From Cohnella baijiui (GTDB lineage Bacteria > Bacillota > Bacilli > Paenibacillales > Paenibacillaceae), in NCBI RefSeq assembly GCF_020731285.1, contig NZ_JAJFOW010000032.1, positions 16,589 through 80,588 on the forward strand: DNA of 64,000 bases, written 5' to 3'. This document shows positions 43,030 through 52,014 of this stretch, in pieces; positions within the stretch are counted from its first letter, which is position 1, and the number at the start of each line of letters is the position of its first letter. The notes below the pieces were generated by a model. The model was not told the DNA's origin. It worked only from the letters and a program-made list of their open reading frames with translations, and did no database searches. The position numbers and the translations under genes are program-made.

Positions 43030-44673
43030 ATGAGAAAACGCAAAGGGTTTGTCCTGCTGATCGGCCTCGTCGTCCTGTCGCTCGTCGCTGGCTGCAGCGG
43101 CTCCAAGTCCGAAGGGACGTCCTCGCCGTCCGGTACGGCAGCGGGCGGGTCGTCGTCGCCGGCGGCATCCGCCGACGCCGGGCCGCTGACGTTTTCGATC
43201 TACCCGAATTACGACTGGTGGACGATGCAGGCGTGGGGAGACGATCCGATCTCCAAGTGGATCCAGGACAACAAAAAGGTGACGCTCAAGCCGATCTCCT
43301 CGGGCGGGGCCGCCGCCACCAAGCTGAACACGATGGAGGTGTCGGGAAGTCTGCCCGACGTCATCATCCTCGACCGGAAGGACGTTCCCCGGTTCGTCGA
43401 GAACGATCAACTTGTCGCGCTCGATCCGTACCTGGATAAATATCCGAACGCCAAGGCGGCGATCGGCGAAGAGACGCTGAACATGCTCCGCGCCAAGGAC
43501 GGCAAAATCTACATGCTGCCGAACTGGTTCGCGACCAAGCCGACGAACAATGCGGGCTGGGTCGTCAACATGCAGATCTACAAAGCGCTCGGCTCGCCGA
43601 AGCTGGAGACGTTCGACGATCTCGAAGCGTATCTGAAGCTCGTCAAAGCGAAATATCCCGACGTCATTCCGCTTGAGGTGGGCTTCCAAGGCGACGGGAT
43701 CGACACGCTCATTTACGCCGGCATGGCCGAAGATCATCCGTCCTTTTACGCGAACGATTCGATGTTTGTCTACCCGGACGGCGACAAGCTGAAGCCGGTG
43801 CTGGAGGACCCCGCGCTGAAGGAAGCTTGGCAGTTCGCCTCGCGGCTGTTCCGCGAAAAGCTGATCACGCAGGACGCCTTTACGCAGACGAACGACCAAT
43901 ATCTCGAGAAGGTCAACAGCGGACGCGTCGCCATCTTCGCGACCGGCAGCGTGGGCAACGACGGCGAGCAGGCGCTTCGTCTCCTGCAGGCGAAGGACCC
44001 TTCGTTCGAATACAAAGTGTTCTGGCCGCTGCACAAGGCGGGGCTCGATCCGAACAAAATTTGGCCGGGCAACTGGAACTCGCTCGGGTGGAACGCGGTC
44101 GTCATCACCAAGAATGCGAAGGATCCGGAGCAGATCTTCGCCTTCTACGACTGGCTGATTTCCCAAGAAGGACAGACGGTCACGTTCTTCGGGCCGAAAG
44201 GACTGCTGTGGGACGAACTGACGCCGGACGGCGTTCCGGTCCCGAACGAATACGCCAAAAAGGTGTCTCCGGAGGAGCTGGAGAAGATCCACCCGGGACA
44301 ATGGACCGAACTGCTCGGCAATTCCGCGATGATCGACCGGATCAAGACGGAGCAGGAAAAGCTGAAGCCCGCCGAGCAGATGAGCTGGCTCGTCCGGAGC
44401 CAGCAGGAAGTGCTGTGGAAGACGTCCATGAACGTCGATCCGTTCGTGAACAGCGACCCGGATCCGAATGCCCCGGAGGGGGTCGCCGCGACGCACATGG
44501 TCGACTTCTTCAAGCAAACGTTCGCCAAAGCGATCTACGCCAAGAGCGATCAGGAAGTGTCCGACATCATGGACAAGGCGAACGCCGACTCGGCCAAGTT
44601 CGGATTCGACAAATACGTTCAGTTCAAAACGGAAAAATGGAAAGAAAATGTGCAGAAATTGAACGGCAAATGA
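43030..44673 (+). CDS. Extracellular solute-binding lipoprotein, module 1
   Basis: A 547-residue lipoprotein. The signal peptide ends in the lipobox LVAGC with Cys22, followed by a Ser/Gly/Ala linker. Then a two-lobed binding protein with LplA/YtcQ features: TMQAWGDDPISKWIQDNKKVTL, MEVSGSLPDVIILD, YMLPNWFATKPTNN and IFAFYDWLISQEGQTVTFFG. It should capture an oligosaccharide outside the membrane and hand it to the two permeases just upstream. AGGGGGAAAAAC precedes ATG 43030. It is followed by an RR-HK pair that probably senses the same substrate. Confidence 0.92.
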   Translation: MRKRKGFVLLIGLVVLSLVAGCSGSKSEGTSSPSGTAAGGSSSPAASADAGPLTFSIYPNYDWWTMQAWGDDPISKWIQDNKKVTLKPISSGGAAATKLNTMEVSGSLPDVIILDRKDVPRFVENDQLVALDPYLDKYPNAKAAIGEETLNMLRAKDGKIYMLPNWFATKPTNNAGWVVNMQIYKALGSPKLETFDDLEAYLKLVKAKYPDVIPLEVGFQGDGIDTLIYAGMAEDHPSFYANDSMFVYPDGDKLKPVLEDPALKEAWQFASRLFREKLITQDAFTQTNDQYLEKVNSGRVAIFATGSVGNDGEQALRLLQAKDPSFEYKVFWPLHKAGLDPNKIWPGNWNSLGWNAVVITKNAKDPEQIFAFYDWLISQEGQTVTFFGPKGLLWDELTPDGVPVPNEYAKKVSPEELEKIHPGQWTELLGNSAMIDRIKTEQEKLKPAEQMSWLVRSQQEVLWKTSMNVDPFVNSDPDPNAPEGVAATHMVDFFKQTFAKAIYAKSDQEVSDIMDKANADSAKFGFDKYVQFKTEKWKENVQKLNGK

Positions 44674-44688
44674 TGAATCGAGCCGATA

Positions 44689-44716
44689 AAGGGTATATAC
44701 TCGCCCATATACCCTT
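44689..44716 (+). terminator. Hairpin after module 1 binding protein
   Basis: AAGGGTATAT (44689-44698), loop ACTCGCCC, ATATACCCTT (44707-44716), followed by CTTCTC instead of a T-run, so a weak or partial terminator before the regulator genes. Confidence 0.5.
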
Positions 44717-44901
44717 CTTCTCGGTTCCGCGTCGGCGCGTTGCGCCTATGCCGAACGACTCTCCCGCAACCGAACGGATTCGCCCATGCTCCGGCTGGCG
44801 AAGCCGTTTTTCCGATTTTGCCCTGCCGCATCCGCCTTCGATGGGTGTATCCGCCCGTCCTTCCGGACGGCTATCCGATCTATGGAGAGGTGACCGGTAT
44901 C

Positions 44902-46434
44902 GTGTATCAAGTGCTGCTCGTCGACGACGATCGCATCGACCTCGAAGGCCTTGCGCGTCTCCTTCCTTGGGAGCGCTTGCGGATGCAGGTGCGCGGCGTC
45001 GCGTCCGATGCCTATGAAGCGCTCGACTTTGCGGCCGAGCATCCGGTCGACGTCCTCGTGACCGACATCAAGCTGCCGGTCATGACCGGCCTCGAGCTCG
45101 CCGAGCGGGTCGTGAAGCTGCATCCGGGCGTCTCGATTTTGTTCGTGAGCGCTTATGAAGATTTCCACTTCGCCAAGATGGCCATCGCCCTGAACGCAAG
45201 CGGCTACGTGACCAAGCCGTACGACGACCGCGAGTTGATCGCCGCGCTCGAGCGCATCGCCGGCGAGCTGGACAAGGCGCGCCAGCGCAAGCCGATGCTG
45301 GTCGGGAACGCGATCCGGCAATGGCTCGAAGGGACGATCGAAGAAGGAGCGCTGACGACCGCGCTTGGGGAATACGGCCTGGCGCTGCGGGCCGCCTCTC
45401 CCGTCGTCGCCATCGCCGAGGTGGACGACGTCTGGCAGATGAACGCCGATCCCGTGCATCCGTTCCACGGACGCGCCGGCGAAGCGGCGCGGCGGGTCGT
45501 CCTGGCTTGCGGCGAGGAAGGGCTGCCGCTCGCGTGTCCGCTCGACAACCACCGGGTCGGCATCGTGACGGACCGGACCGATGCCGCCGCGGCGCTCGAG
45601 GCGCTGGTGCGGCGCGTAGCGGACCGCGAGCCGTTCACGGTCACGGTCGGCATCGGCGGCGCCGTGCGTCCGGACGCGGACGCCAGAGCCGCCTGCCTGC
45701 AGGCGGCAGACGCGCTTTCTTGCAAGCTGTTCTACGGCAAAAACCGCACGATCGACATCCGGACGGCCCCGCAGGCCCACCAGTCGAACGCGGCCGATCT
45801 CGACGAGCTGTTCGAGGCGCTGTTCGTCGCGGCTTCCGGCTACGACCTGCCGCGCGTCGACGACGGCGTCGAAGCGTTGTTCCGGTACGCCGCCGAGCTG
45901 AACGGCCGGATCCGGGCCAATCACTTCATCATGTTCGCCCTTTCCAAGCTCGACGCCTATTTGCATACCCATCGCGTGGAGCTGCTCGACCTGCCGGGGA
46001 CGGACTGGCAGGCGTTCGATCTGCTCGCGCGCCTCGAGACGATCGCCGAGATGAAGTCGTGGTTCCGCCGCCGCCTGTTCGAGGTGTCCGAGCTGCTGCA
46101 CGCCCGCAAGCAGCGCAAAGGCCGGCTCATCGAAGAAGTCGAGGCCTTCGTGCGCACGCGGCTTGCGGAGCGGCTGACGCTGCGGGACGTCGCGGACCGG
46201 TTCGCTTTTTCGCCCAATTACTTCGGCCAGCTGTTCCGGGAAGAGACCGGGGAGAAGTTCAACGACTACCTGACCCGGCTGCGCATCGAGAAAGCCCGGG
46301 AGCTGCTGCAGGATCCGAAGCTCAAAGTGTTCGAGGTCGCCCACCGGGTCGGCTTCAAGAAGATCGCCAACTTTAGCGTGCAGTTCAAGACGGCCTACGG
46401 GCTGAGCCCCGGCGACTACCGCAAACAATGCTGA
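44902..46434 (+). CDS. YesN-type response regulator (AraC output), module 1
   Basis: A 510-residue response regulator. The receiver domain (residues 1-120) starts YQVLLVDDDRIDLEGLARLL and has the phosphorylatable Asp55 in VTDIKLPVMTG and Lys in VTKPYDD. A middle region is followed by the AraC-type double helix-turn-helix (residues 405-505, LTLRDVADRFAFSPNYFGQLF and VFEVAHRVGFKKIANFSVQF). GTG 44902 follows GGAGAGGTGA at exact spacing; the frame is open to 44740 inside a region with no site. The kinase gene follows 14 bp later. It probably activates the transporter genes of module 1. Confidence 0.92.
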   Translation: MYQVLLVDDDRIDLEGLARLLPWERLRMQVRGVASDAYEALDFAAEHPVDVLVTDIKLPVMTGLELAERVVKLHPGVSILFVSAYEDFHFAKMAIALNASGYVTKPYDDRELIAALERIAGELDKARQRKPMLVGNAIRQWLEGTIEEGALTTALGEYGLALRAASPVVAIAEVDDVWQMNADPVHPFHGRAGEAARRVVLACGEEGLPLACPLDNHRVGIVTDRTDAAAALEALVRRVADREPFTVTVGIGGAVRPDADARAACLQAADALSCKLFYGKNRTIDIRTAPQAHQSNAADLDELFEALFVAASGYDLPRVDDGVEALFRYAAELNGRIRANHFIMFALSKLDAYLHTHRVELLDLPGTDWQAFDLLARLETIAEMKSWFRRRLFEVSELLHARKQRKGRLIEEVEAFVRTRLAERLTLRDVADRFAFSPNYFGQLFREETGEKFNDYLTRLRIEKARELLQDPKLKVFEVAHRVGFKKIANFSVQFKTAYGLSPGDYRKQC

Positions 46435-46448
46435 AGGAGACGCCTCCG

Positions 46449-48209
46449 ATGAAGCCCAAGCGCGCGAGCGGGAGCCCCATCTCGTTCCAATACAAGCTGT
46501 TCCTCACCTATTCGCTGGTCGTGCTGCTCCCGGTCGTCGTCCTTGGCACGCTTGCGTACCGCTTTTCCCTGGACGCGGTCCGCGAGCGCACCGATCAATA
46601 TATCGCCGGGACGATCAATCAGATGGTCGACAACATCGGCTACCGGCTGGACGCGTTCGGGCGCATGTCCGACCAGATTTTTTTCGACGAGTCGATCCAG
46701 GAGGCGCTCCGGCTGAGCGAAGCCGGCTGGGAGATGCAGGAGCAGGCCACGAAGACGGTCTTCCCCAAGCTGGAGTCCGCGCTCAAGATCGCGCAGGAGA
46801 ACGTCGCGCTCTCCCTCTACCTGCGCAACGAGACTTTTCCCGAGGTCTACTACGACCACAAGAAGATCAAGGCGCTGCAGATGGGCAAAGTGTACGAAGT
46901 CTATCATTTCAGCCGGCTGCTCGAGACAGATTGGTATGCGGACGCGTCCCGCTCGCTGAACCGGTTCGACCCGATGTGGCGGCAAGTTGGCGACGACCGG
47001 GCGGAAGGCAGCATTTCGCTGCTCCGGCTAACGGCCGACCTGAACAGCCAGCAGCCGATCGGCCTGCTGCGCATCCGCGCGGAGATGAAGGACGTCTTCC
47101 AATCGCTGTTTCTCGAGAAGTTCGGCGTGCCGGGCTATTTGTTCGTCCAGGACGCGTCGGACCGGATCCTCTACGGCAGCGACCCGAACCGCCGGCTCCT
47201 CATGAGCTGGACGAAGCCGGACGAAGGCTACTACACGATCGCGCATCCCATTCCGGACACGGATTGGCGGCTCGTCGTGAAGATTCCGTACGCGGAGCTG
47301 CGCAAAGAGAGCGTCAACGTGCGCAACGTTACGATCCTTTCCTGCTTCGCCTGCCTGTTTCTGCTGCTCGCCATCAATTTCGCCGTCTCCGGCTACTTTT
47401 CCAAACGCATCCGCAAGATCGTCGCGTTCCTCGGCGTGTTGAAGGACGGAGAGCTGTCCCGTCGGTTCCGCTACTCCGGCCAGGACGAATTCGGCTATAT
47501 CGCCTTCGCGCTGAACGAAATGGCGGAAAATATCGACGATCTTATCCGCAAAGTCTACGTCGCCGGTCTGGAGAAGAAGGAGGCGGAGCTGCGCGTCCTG
47601 CAGTCGCAGATCAATCCCCACCTGCTGTACAACGCCCTTTCCTCCATCACCAAGATGGCCAAGATGAACATGACCGAGGAGATTCACGACATGGCGCTCG
47701 GGCTCGCCAAGTTCTACCGGCTGACGCTGAACGAAGGCAAGACGCTGATCGGCATCGCCCAGGAGATCGAGCAGATCCAGGCGTATATCGGCATCCAGCA
47801 TATCCGGTACGGCGACCGCTTCTCCGTCCACTACGACCTCGATCCGGCGGCAATGGGCGACCGGACGATCAAGCTCATCCTGCAGCCGTTCGTGGAAAAC
47901 GTGTTCGAGCATGCCTGGTACCGGGGCCGCATCCATATCCGGATCGTCGTCCGAAGGGAAGGGGACCGGATCGTCTTCCAGGTGATCGACGACGGCGCGG
48001 GCATCCGGCCGGAGACGACCGCGCTCATCCTCGGCGACGGCGAGGTCAAGCCCGGCTACGGCATCCGCAACGTGGACGAGCGGATCAAGCTGCACTTCGG
48101 GGAGATCTACGGCGTGACGATCGCGAGCCGTCCCGGGATCGGCACGAGCGTGCAGATCGTCATCCCCGCCTCGCGCGGCGTTTCCCCAGGCGTCGCCACC
48201 GCCTCTTAG
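46449..48209 (+). CDS. YesM-type sensor histidine kinase, module 1
   Basis: A 586-residue membrane kinase: transmembrane segment at residues 20-43, extracellular sensor to about 290, second transmembrane segment near 297-320, HAMP, then the His_kinase domain with QINPHLLYNALSSI (His391) and a HATPase domain ending YGIRNVDERIKLHFGE. This is the YesM/LytS class. It should sense an extracellular sugar or the loaded binding protein and phosphorylate the regulator upstream. ATG 46449 has AAGGAGA ahead; ATG 46428 overlaps the regulator stop but lacks a site. Confidence 0.92.
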   Translation: MKPKRASGSPISFQYKLFLTYSLVVLLPVVVLGTLAYRFSLDAVRERTDQYIAGTINQMVDNIGYRLDAFGRMSDQIFFDESIQEALRLSEAGWEMQEQATKTVFPKLESALKIAQENVALSLYLRNETFPEVYYDHKKIKALQMGKVYEVYHFSRLLETDWYADASRSLNRFDPMWRQVGDDRAEGSISLLRLTADLNSQQPIGLLRIRAEMKDVFQSLFLEKFGVPGYLFVQDASDRILYGSDPNRRLLMSWTKPDEGYYTIAHPIPDTDWRLVVKIPYAELRKESVNVRNVTILSCFACLFLLLAINFAVSGYFSKRIRKIVAFLGVLKDGELSRRFRYSGQDEFGYIAFALNEMAENIDDLIRKVYVAGLEKKEAELRVLQSQINPHLLYNALSSITKMAKMNMTEEIHDMALGLAKFYRLTLNEGKTLIGIAQEIEQIQAYIGIQHIRYGDRFSVHYDLDPAAMGDRTIKLILQPFVENVFEHAWYRGRIHIRIVVRREGDRIVFQVIDDGAGIRPETTALILGDGEVKPGYGIRNVDERIKLHFGEIYGVTIASRPGIGTSVQIVIPASRGVSPGVATAS

Positions 48210-48226
48210 GCGCCGAAGCGCTTCCG

Positions 48227-48256
48227 GCAAGGCCCGCGTCCCGGCGCGGGCTTTGC
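48227..48256 (+). terminator. Hairpin after module 1
   Basis: GCAAGGCCCGCG (48227-48238), loop TCCCGG, CGCGGGCTTTGC (48245-48256). No clear T-run. It separates the two transporter modules; the rest of 48210-48440 is GC-rich with no other visible element. Confidence 0.6.
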
Positions 48257-48440
48257 TTCATTGCGCCTTCCGCGAGGATCGACATGCGGGGGCTGCCCGC
48301 CTTCCCGCCTCCCGTCTCCCCGCTTCGTCCTCCCCGGCCCGATCCATAATCGCGCGGGTACGGTCCTATATTCCCGCAGGTTCCGGCCGGCCGCCGTCCC
48401 CCCGCATAATGAAGGCAAGAAAGGGGGGCTCATCTTCGCC

Positions 48441-49343
48441 GTGTATCGAAAGCTGCGCTCGCAATACCAACTGCTCCTCATGTCCGTTCCTTGCATGGTT
48501 CTGCTGATCCTGTTCACCTACGTGCCGCTGTGGGGCTGGATCATGGCATTCCAAGACTACTCGCTCAGCAAAGGGATCGCCGGCAGTCCGTTCAGCGGTT
48601 TCAGCCATTTCGCGGACCTGTTCCGCGACGACCGGTTCTACCTGGTGCTCCGCAACACGCTGGCGATGAGCGGGCTCAGCCTCGCGACCGACTTCGTCGG
48701 GGCGATCGCGCTGGCGCTGCTGCTGAACGAGGTTCGCGTCCGCTTGTTCAAGCGGACGGTCCAGACGATCACCTATATCCCGCATTTCGTCTCCTGGGTG
48801 GTCATGGCGAACATCGTGCTCGGCAGCCTTTCGCCCGACGGCGGGATCGTCAACGACGTTCTGATGAAGCTCGGGATCATCCGCGAGCCGATCCTGTTCA
48901 TGTCCAAGGGCTCCTGGTTTTGGGCGATCCATACGATCGCCGGATTCTGGAAGGAGTTGGGCTGGAGCACGATCATCTATCTGGCCGTCCTCGCCGGGCT
49001 GAACCACGATCTGTACGAGGCGGCCGAAGTGGACGGAGCGGGGCGGTTCCAGAAAATGTGGCACATCTCCATTCCCGGCCTCATGCCGACGGCGGCGCTC
49101 TTGCTCATTCTCGCGACCGGAAACCTGATCAACACCGGCTACGAGTCCCAGTTCCTGCTGGGCAACGGGTTGAACATCGATTACTCGCAGGTGCTGGATC
49201 TGTACGCGCTCGACTATTCCTTCAGCATCGGCGACTATTCGTACGGCGTGGCGATCAGCGTCTTCAAGTCGGCCGTCAGCATCCTCCTCGTGGTTTCGGT
49301 GAACATGGCGGCGCGCCGGTTCGGCGGCTTCAAGGCATTCTAG
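48441..49343 (+). CDS. Sugar ABC transporter permease (LplB-like), module 2
   Basis: A 300-residue permease with six transmembrane segments, beginning LRSQYQLLLMSVPCMVLLILFTYVPLWGWIMAFQDYS, and an EAA loop LYEAAEVDGAGRFQKMWHISIPG. I take GTG 48441, which gives normal family length, with AAAGGGGGG 11 bases ahead. The frame is open to 48261 but the upstream part is not like this family. It is a paralogue of the permease at 41122. Confidence 0.88.
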   Translation: MYRKLRSQYQLLLMSVPCMVLLILFTYVPLWGWIMAFQDYSLSKGIAGSPFSGFSHFADLFRDDRFYLVLRNTLAMSGLSLATDFVGAIALALLLNEVRVRLFKRTVQTITYIPHFVSWVVMANIVLGSLSPDGGIVNDVLMKLGIIREPILFMSKGSWFWAIHTIAGFWKELGWSTIIYLAVLAGLNHDLYEAAEVDGAGRFQKMWHISIPGLMPTAALLLILATGNLINTGYESQFLLGNGLNIDYSQVLDLYALDYSFSIGDYSYGVAISVFKSAVSILLVVSVNMAARRFGGFKAF

Positions 49344-49364
49344 GACGAAAAGGAAGTGACGGCC

Positions 49365-50261
49365 ATGAGACGCCGCTACGGCGCCGCCGACTACGCGTTC
49401 GAGACGTTCAACTACGTTTTTCTGCTGTTGCTAGGCTGCCTGACGCTATACCCGTTTCTCAATCTGCTCGCGATCTCGTTGAACGATTCGATCGATTCGG
49501 TGCGAGGCGGCATCTATCTGTGGCCGCGGGCATTCACGCTGGGCAATTATCGGGCGATCTTTCAGGCGGACAATCTGGTGGCCGCGACGCTGGTCTCGCT
49601 CGCACGCACGCTGCTCGGCACGTTCTTGTCGGTTCTCTTCACCACGATGCTCGCTTACACGATCAGCCGGAGAGGCTTTCTGTTCCGCAAAGGGTTCAAC
49701 CTCATCCTCATCCTGAGCATGTACGTGAACGGAGGCCTGATCCCGTATTACCTGCTGATCAAAAATCTCCATCTGACCAACAGCTTTTGGGTCTACATCA
49801 TCCCGGGGTTGATCGGCGCGTTTAACGTCATCATCATCCGCAGCTACTTCGAGCAGCTGCCCGAAGGATTGGCCGAATCGGCCCGGATCGACGGGGCGAG
49901 CGACTTCGCGGTGCTGTTCCGCATCCTGGTGCCGCTTAGCGCGCCGGTCCTCGCCACCATCACGCTGTTCGTCTCCGTCGGCCATTGGAATTCCTGGTTC
50001 GACAACTATCTGTTCAACAGCAAGCAGCACCTGTCGACGCTCCAATACGAGCTGATGAAAATTTTGCTTAAATCGGTTCAGCAGGTGTCGACGGACGCGG
50101 CGCGATCGGGCAAGGTCGACCGGGCGGTGGCGAACACGCTGACGCCGCAGTCGATCCGGGCCAGCATGACGATCCTCGTGACCGTGCCGATCTTGTTCGT
50201 ATACCCCTTCATGCAGCGCTATTTTATCAAGGGGATTACCGTGGGCGCGTTGAAAGAGTAA
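49365..50261 (+). CDS. Sugar ABC transporter permease (LplC-like), module 2
   Basis: A 298-residue permease beginning YGAADYAFETFNYVFLLLLGCLTLYPFLNLLAISLND, with EAA loop LAESARIDGASDFAVLFRILVP and ending MQRYFIKGITVGALKE. AAGGAAGTGACGG precedes ATG 49365 (a GTG at 49356 is within that stretch). Partner of the permease 22 bp upstream. Confidence 0.92.
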   Translation: MRRRYGAADYAFETFNYVFLLLLGCLTLYPFLNLLAISLNDSIDSVRGGIYLWPRAFTLGNYRAIFQADNLVAATLVSLARTLLGTFLSVLFTTMLAYTISRRGFLFRKGFNLILILSMYVNGGLIPYYLLIKNLHLTNSFWVYIIPGLIGAFNVIIIRSYFEQLPEGLAESARIDGASDFAVLFRILVPLSAPVLATITLFVSVGHWNSWFDNYLFNSKQHLSTLQYELMKILLKSVQQVSTDAARSGKVDRAVANTLTPQSIRASMTILVTVPILFVYPFMQRYFIKGITVGALKE

Positions 50262-50286
50262 ATTCAAACTAGAGGGGGAGAACGAA

Positions 50287-51987
50287 ATGAAGAGACATCC
50301 GCTTCTCGCGGGGGCCGCCGTCATCGCCGCGGCCGCGCTGGCGCTCTCGGGCTGCTCCGGCGGCAAGGACGAGCCGTCCGCCCCCGGTCCGAGCGCCGGC
50401 AAGAGCGCGAGTCCGTCCGCCTCAGGCGCGGCGGCCCCGTCGCCGGACCGCAGCCCGATCAAGGTGACGATCAACAGCATCGATCCGAAGTTTTCGCCGG
50501 ACAACGACGTGGCGCAGAAGCTGGCCGAGCTGACCGGCGTCACGCTCGATCTTCAGTACGTCGTCGGCGACCTGACCCAAAAGCTCGATCTTTGGCTCGC
50601 GGGAGGCGACTACCCGGACGTCGTCGTCATGCATCCGAAGGAGGTCGGCAAATACATCGACGCCGGCGCCGTCATCCCGCTCGAGGGGCTGATCGATCAA
50701 TACGGCCCGAACATCAAGAAGGCGTTCGGCAAGTACTACAACCTGCTCAAAGCGCAGGACGGACACATTTATACCCTCCCCGCTCCGTATCTGGCCGAGG
50801 AGACGCCGGCCGACTGGGAAGCGCCGTGGGCCGTGCAGTACGACGTGCTGCGGGAAGCCGGGTATCCGCAGATCAAGACGCTCGATCAGCTGTTCGACGT
50901 GCTCAAAGCCTATTACGAGAAGCATCCGACGATCGACGGCAAGCCCACGATTCCGTGGTCCGGCGTCGGCGGCGCGGACCATCCCGACTGGATCCTGAAC
51001 AATCCGGCTTTTCAGGCAGCCGGCAAGCCGGACCATTCCTGGTTTTTGATCGACGATCGGAACAACGTCACGCTGAACATCTTGTCGGAGGACCAAAAGC
51101 GCTACGACAAGTTCCTGAACAAGCTGTACCTGAACGGCATGCTGGACAAAGAGTTTTTCACGATCAACTACGACGAAGCCGAGGCCAAGACCGCCCAAGG
51201 CCGCACGCTCGCGGGCAGTCTCCCCGCCTGGTTCCTCAAGTACCCGGAGCAATCGCTGCGGGAGCAGGGCAAGCCGGAGCGCCAGTTCGCCAACATCGAG
51301 CTGCTGTTCGACGAGAATACGCCGGACCACTCGAATACGATCACCCCGATCAACTCCAACAACAACTGGCAAATTTCGAAAAACGCCAAAGATCCCGCGC
51401 GGATTATCCAGTACGTAGACTTCCTGCTGACCGACGAAGGGCAGAAGCTCATCAACTGGGGCATCGAGGGCAAGCACTACGACGTCGTGGACGGCAAACG
51501 GGTCGTCAACGCCGCGTGGAAGGCGAAAAAGACGGAAGACCCGGAATACGAATTCAAGAGCGGGCCGACCGGACCCTTCTACTGGTTTACCTATGGGGAC
51601 GGCGCCAAGCTGTCCGACGGCGACTACGCGACGCCAAACACCAAGGATTACTGGCAATCGACCTACGACGACGCGACGAAGGAGCTGTTGTCCAAGTACG
51701 GCAAAAAAGTGTTCTCGGAATTCATGCCGCCCGTCGAGCGCGTGCCGGCCTGGATCTGGCAGCTGGCGGAGCCGACCGAAGGACGCGCGGAATTCAAGCG
51801 GGTGCAGCAGGTATATAAGAAGGAGTCGCCGAAGATTGTTTACTCCAAGACGGACGAAGAGTTCGAGGCGAACTGGAACCGCTACGTCGAGGAGATCCGC
51901 AAAGCGGGGTCGGCGAAGGTCGAAGCGGCCTACGATCGCGCGTGGAAAGCCTACATCGACCAGTACAATCAGACGATGGGCCAATGA
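50287..51987 (+). CDS. Extracellular solute-binding lipoprotein, module 2
   Basis: A 566-residue lipoprotein with signal peptide and lipobox LSGC (Cys23), then a Ser/Pro/Ala linker. The binding domain has QKLAELTGVTLDLQYVVGDL, LAGGDYPDVVVM, YTLPAPYLAEETPADW and IIQYVDFLLTDEGQKLINWG, the LplA/YtcQ pattern. It differs a good deal from the module 1 protein, so it likely binds another oligosaccharide. AGAGGGGGAG precedes ATG 50287. Confidence 0.92.
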   Translation: MKRHPLLAGAAVIAAAALALSGCSGGKDEPSAPGPSAGKSASPSASGAAAPSPDRSPIKVTINSIDPKFSPDNDVAQKLAELTGVTLDLQYVVGDLTQKLDLWLAGGDYPDVVVMHPKEVGKYIDAGAVIPLEGLIDQYGPNIKKAFGKYYNLLKAQDGHIYTLPAPYLAEETPADWEAPWAVQYDVLREAGYPQIKTLDQLFDVLKAYYEKHPTIDGKPTIPWSGVGGADHPDWILNNPAFQAAGKPDHSWFLIDDRNNVTLNILSEDQKRYDKFLNKLYLNGMLDKEFFTINYDEAEAKTAQGRTLAGSLPAWFLKYPEQSLREQGKPERQFANIELLFDENTPDHSNTITPINSNNNWQISKNAKDPARIIQYVDFLLTDEGQKLINWGIEGKHYDVVDGKRVVNAAWKAKKTEDPEYEFKSGPTGPFYWFTYGDGAKLSDGDYATPNTKDYWQSTYDDATKELLSKYGKKVFSEFMPPVERVPAWIWQLAEPTEGRAEFKRVQQVYKKESPKIVYSKTDEEFEANWNRYVEEIRKAGSAKVEAAYDRAWKAYIDQYNQTMGQ

Positions 51988-52014
51988 CAGGGCGCCCCAT
52001 GTCCCGCCCGGGAC

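Noticed and set aside
44746..46428. 560-residue minus-strand frame opposite the module 1 response regulator
   Set aside because: Antisense shadow with high-GC codon periodicity only; the plus strand encodes a clear receiver and AraC domain.
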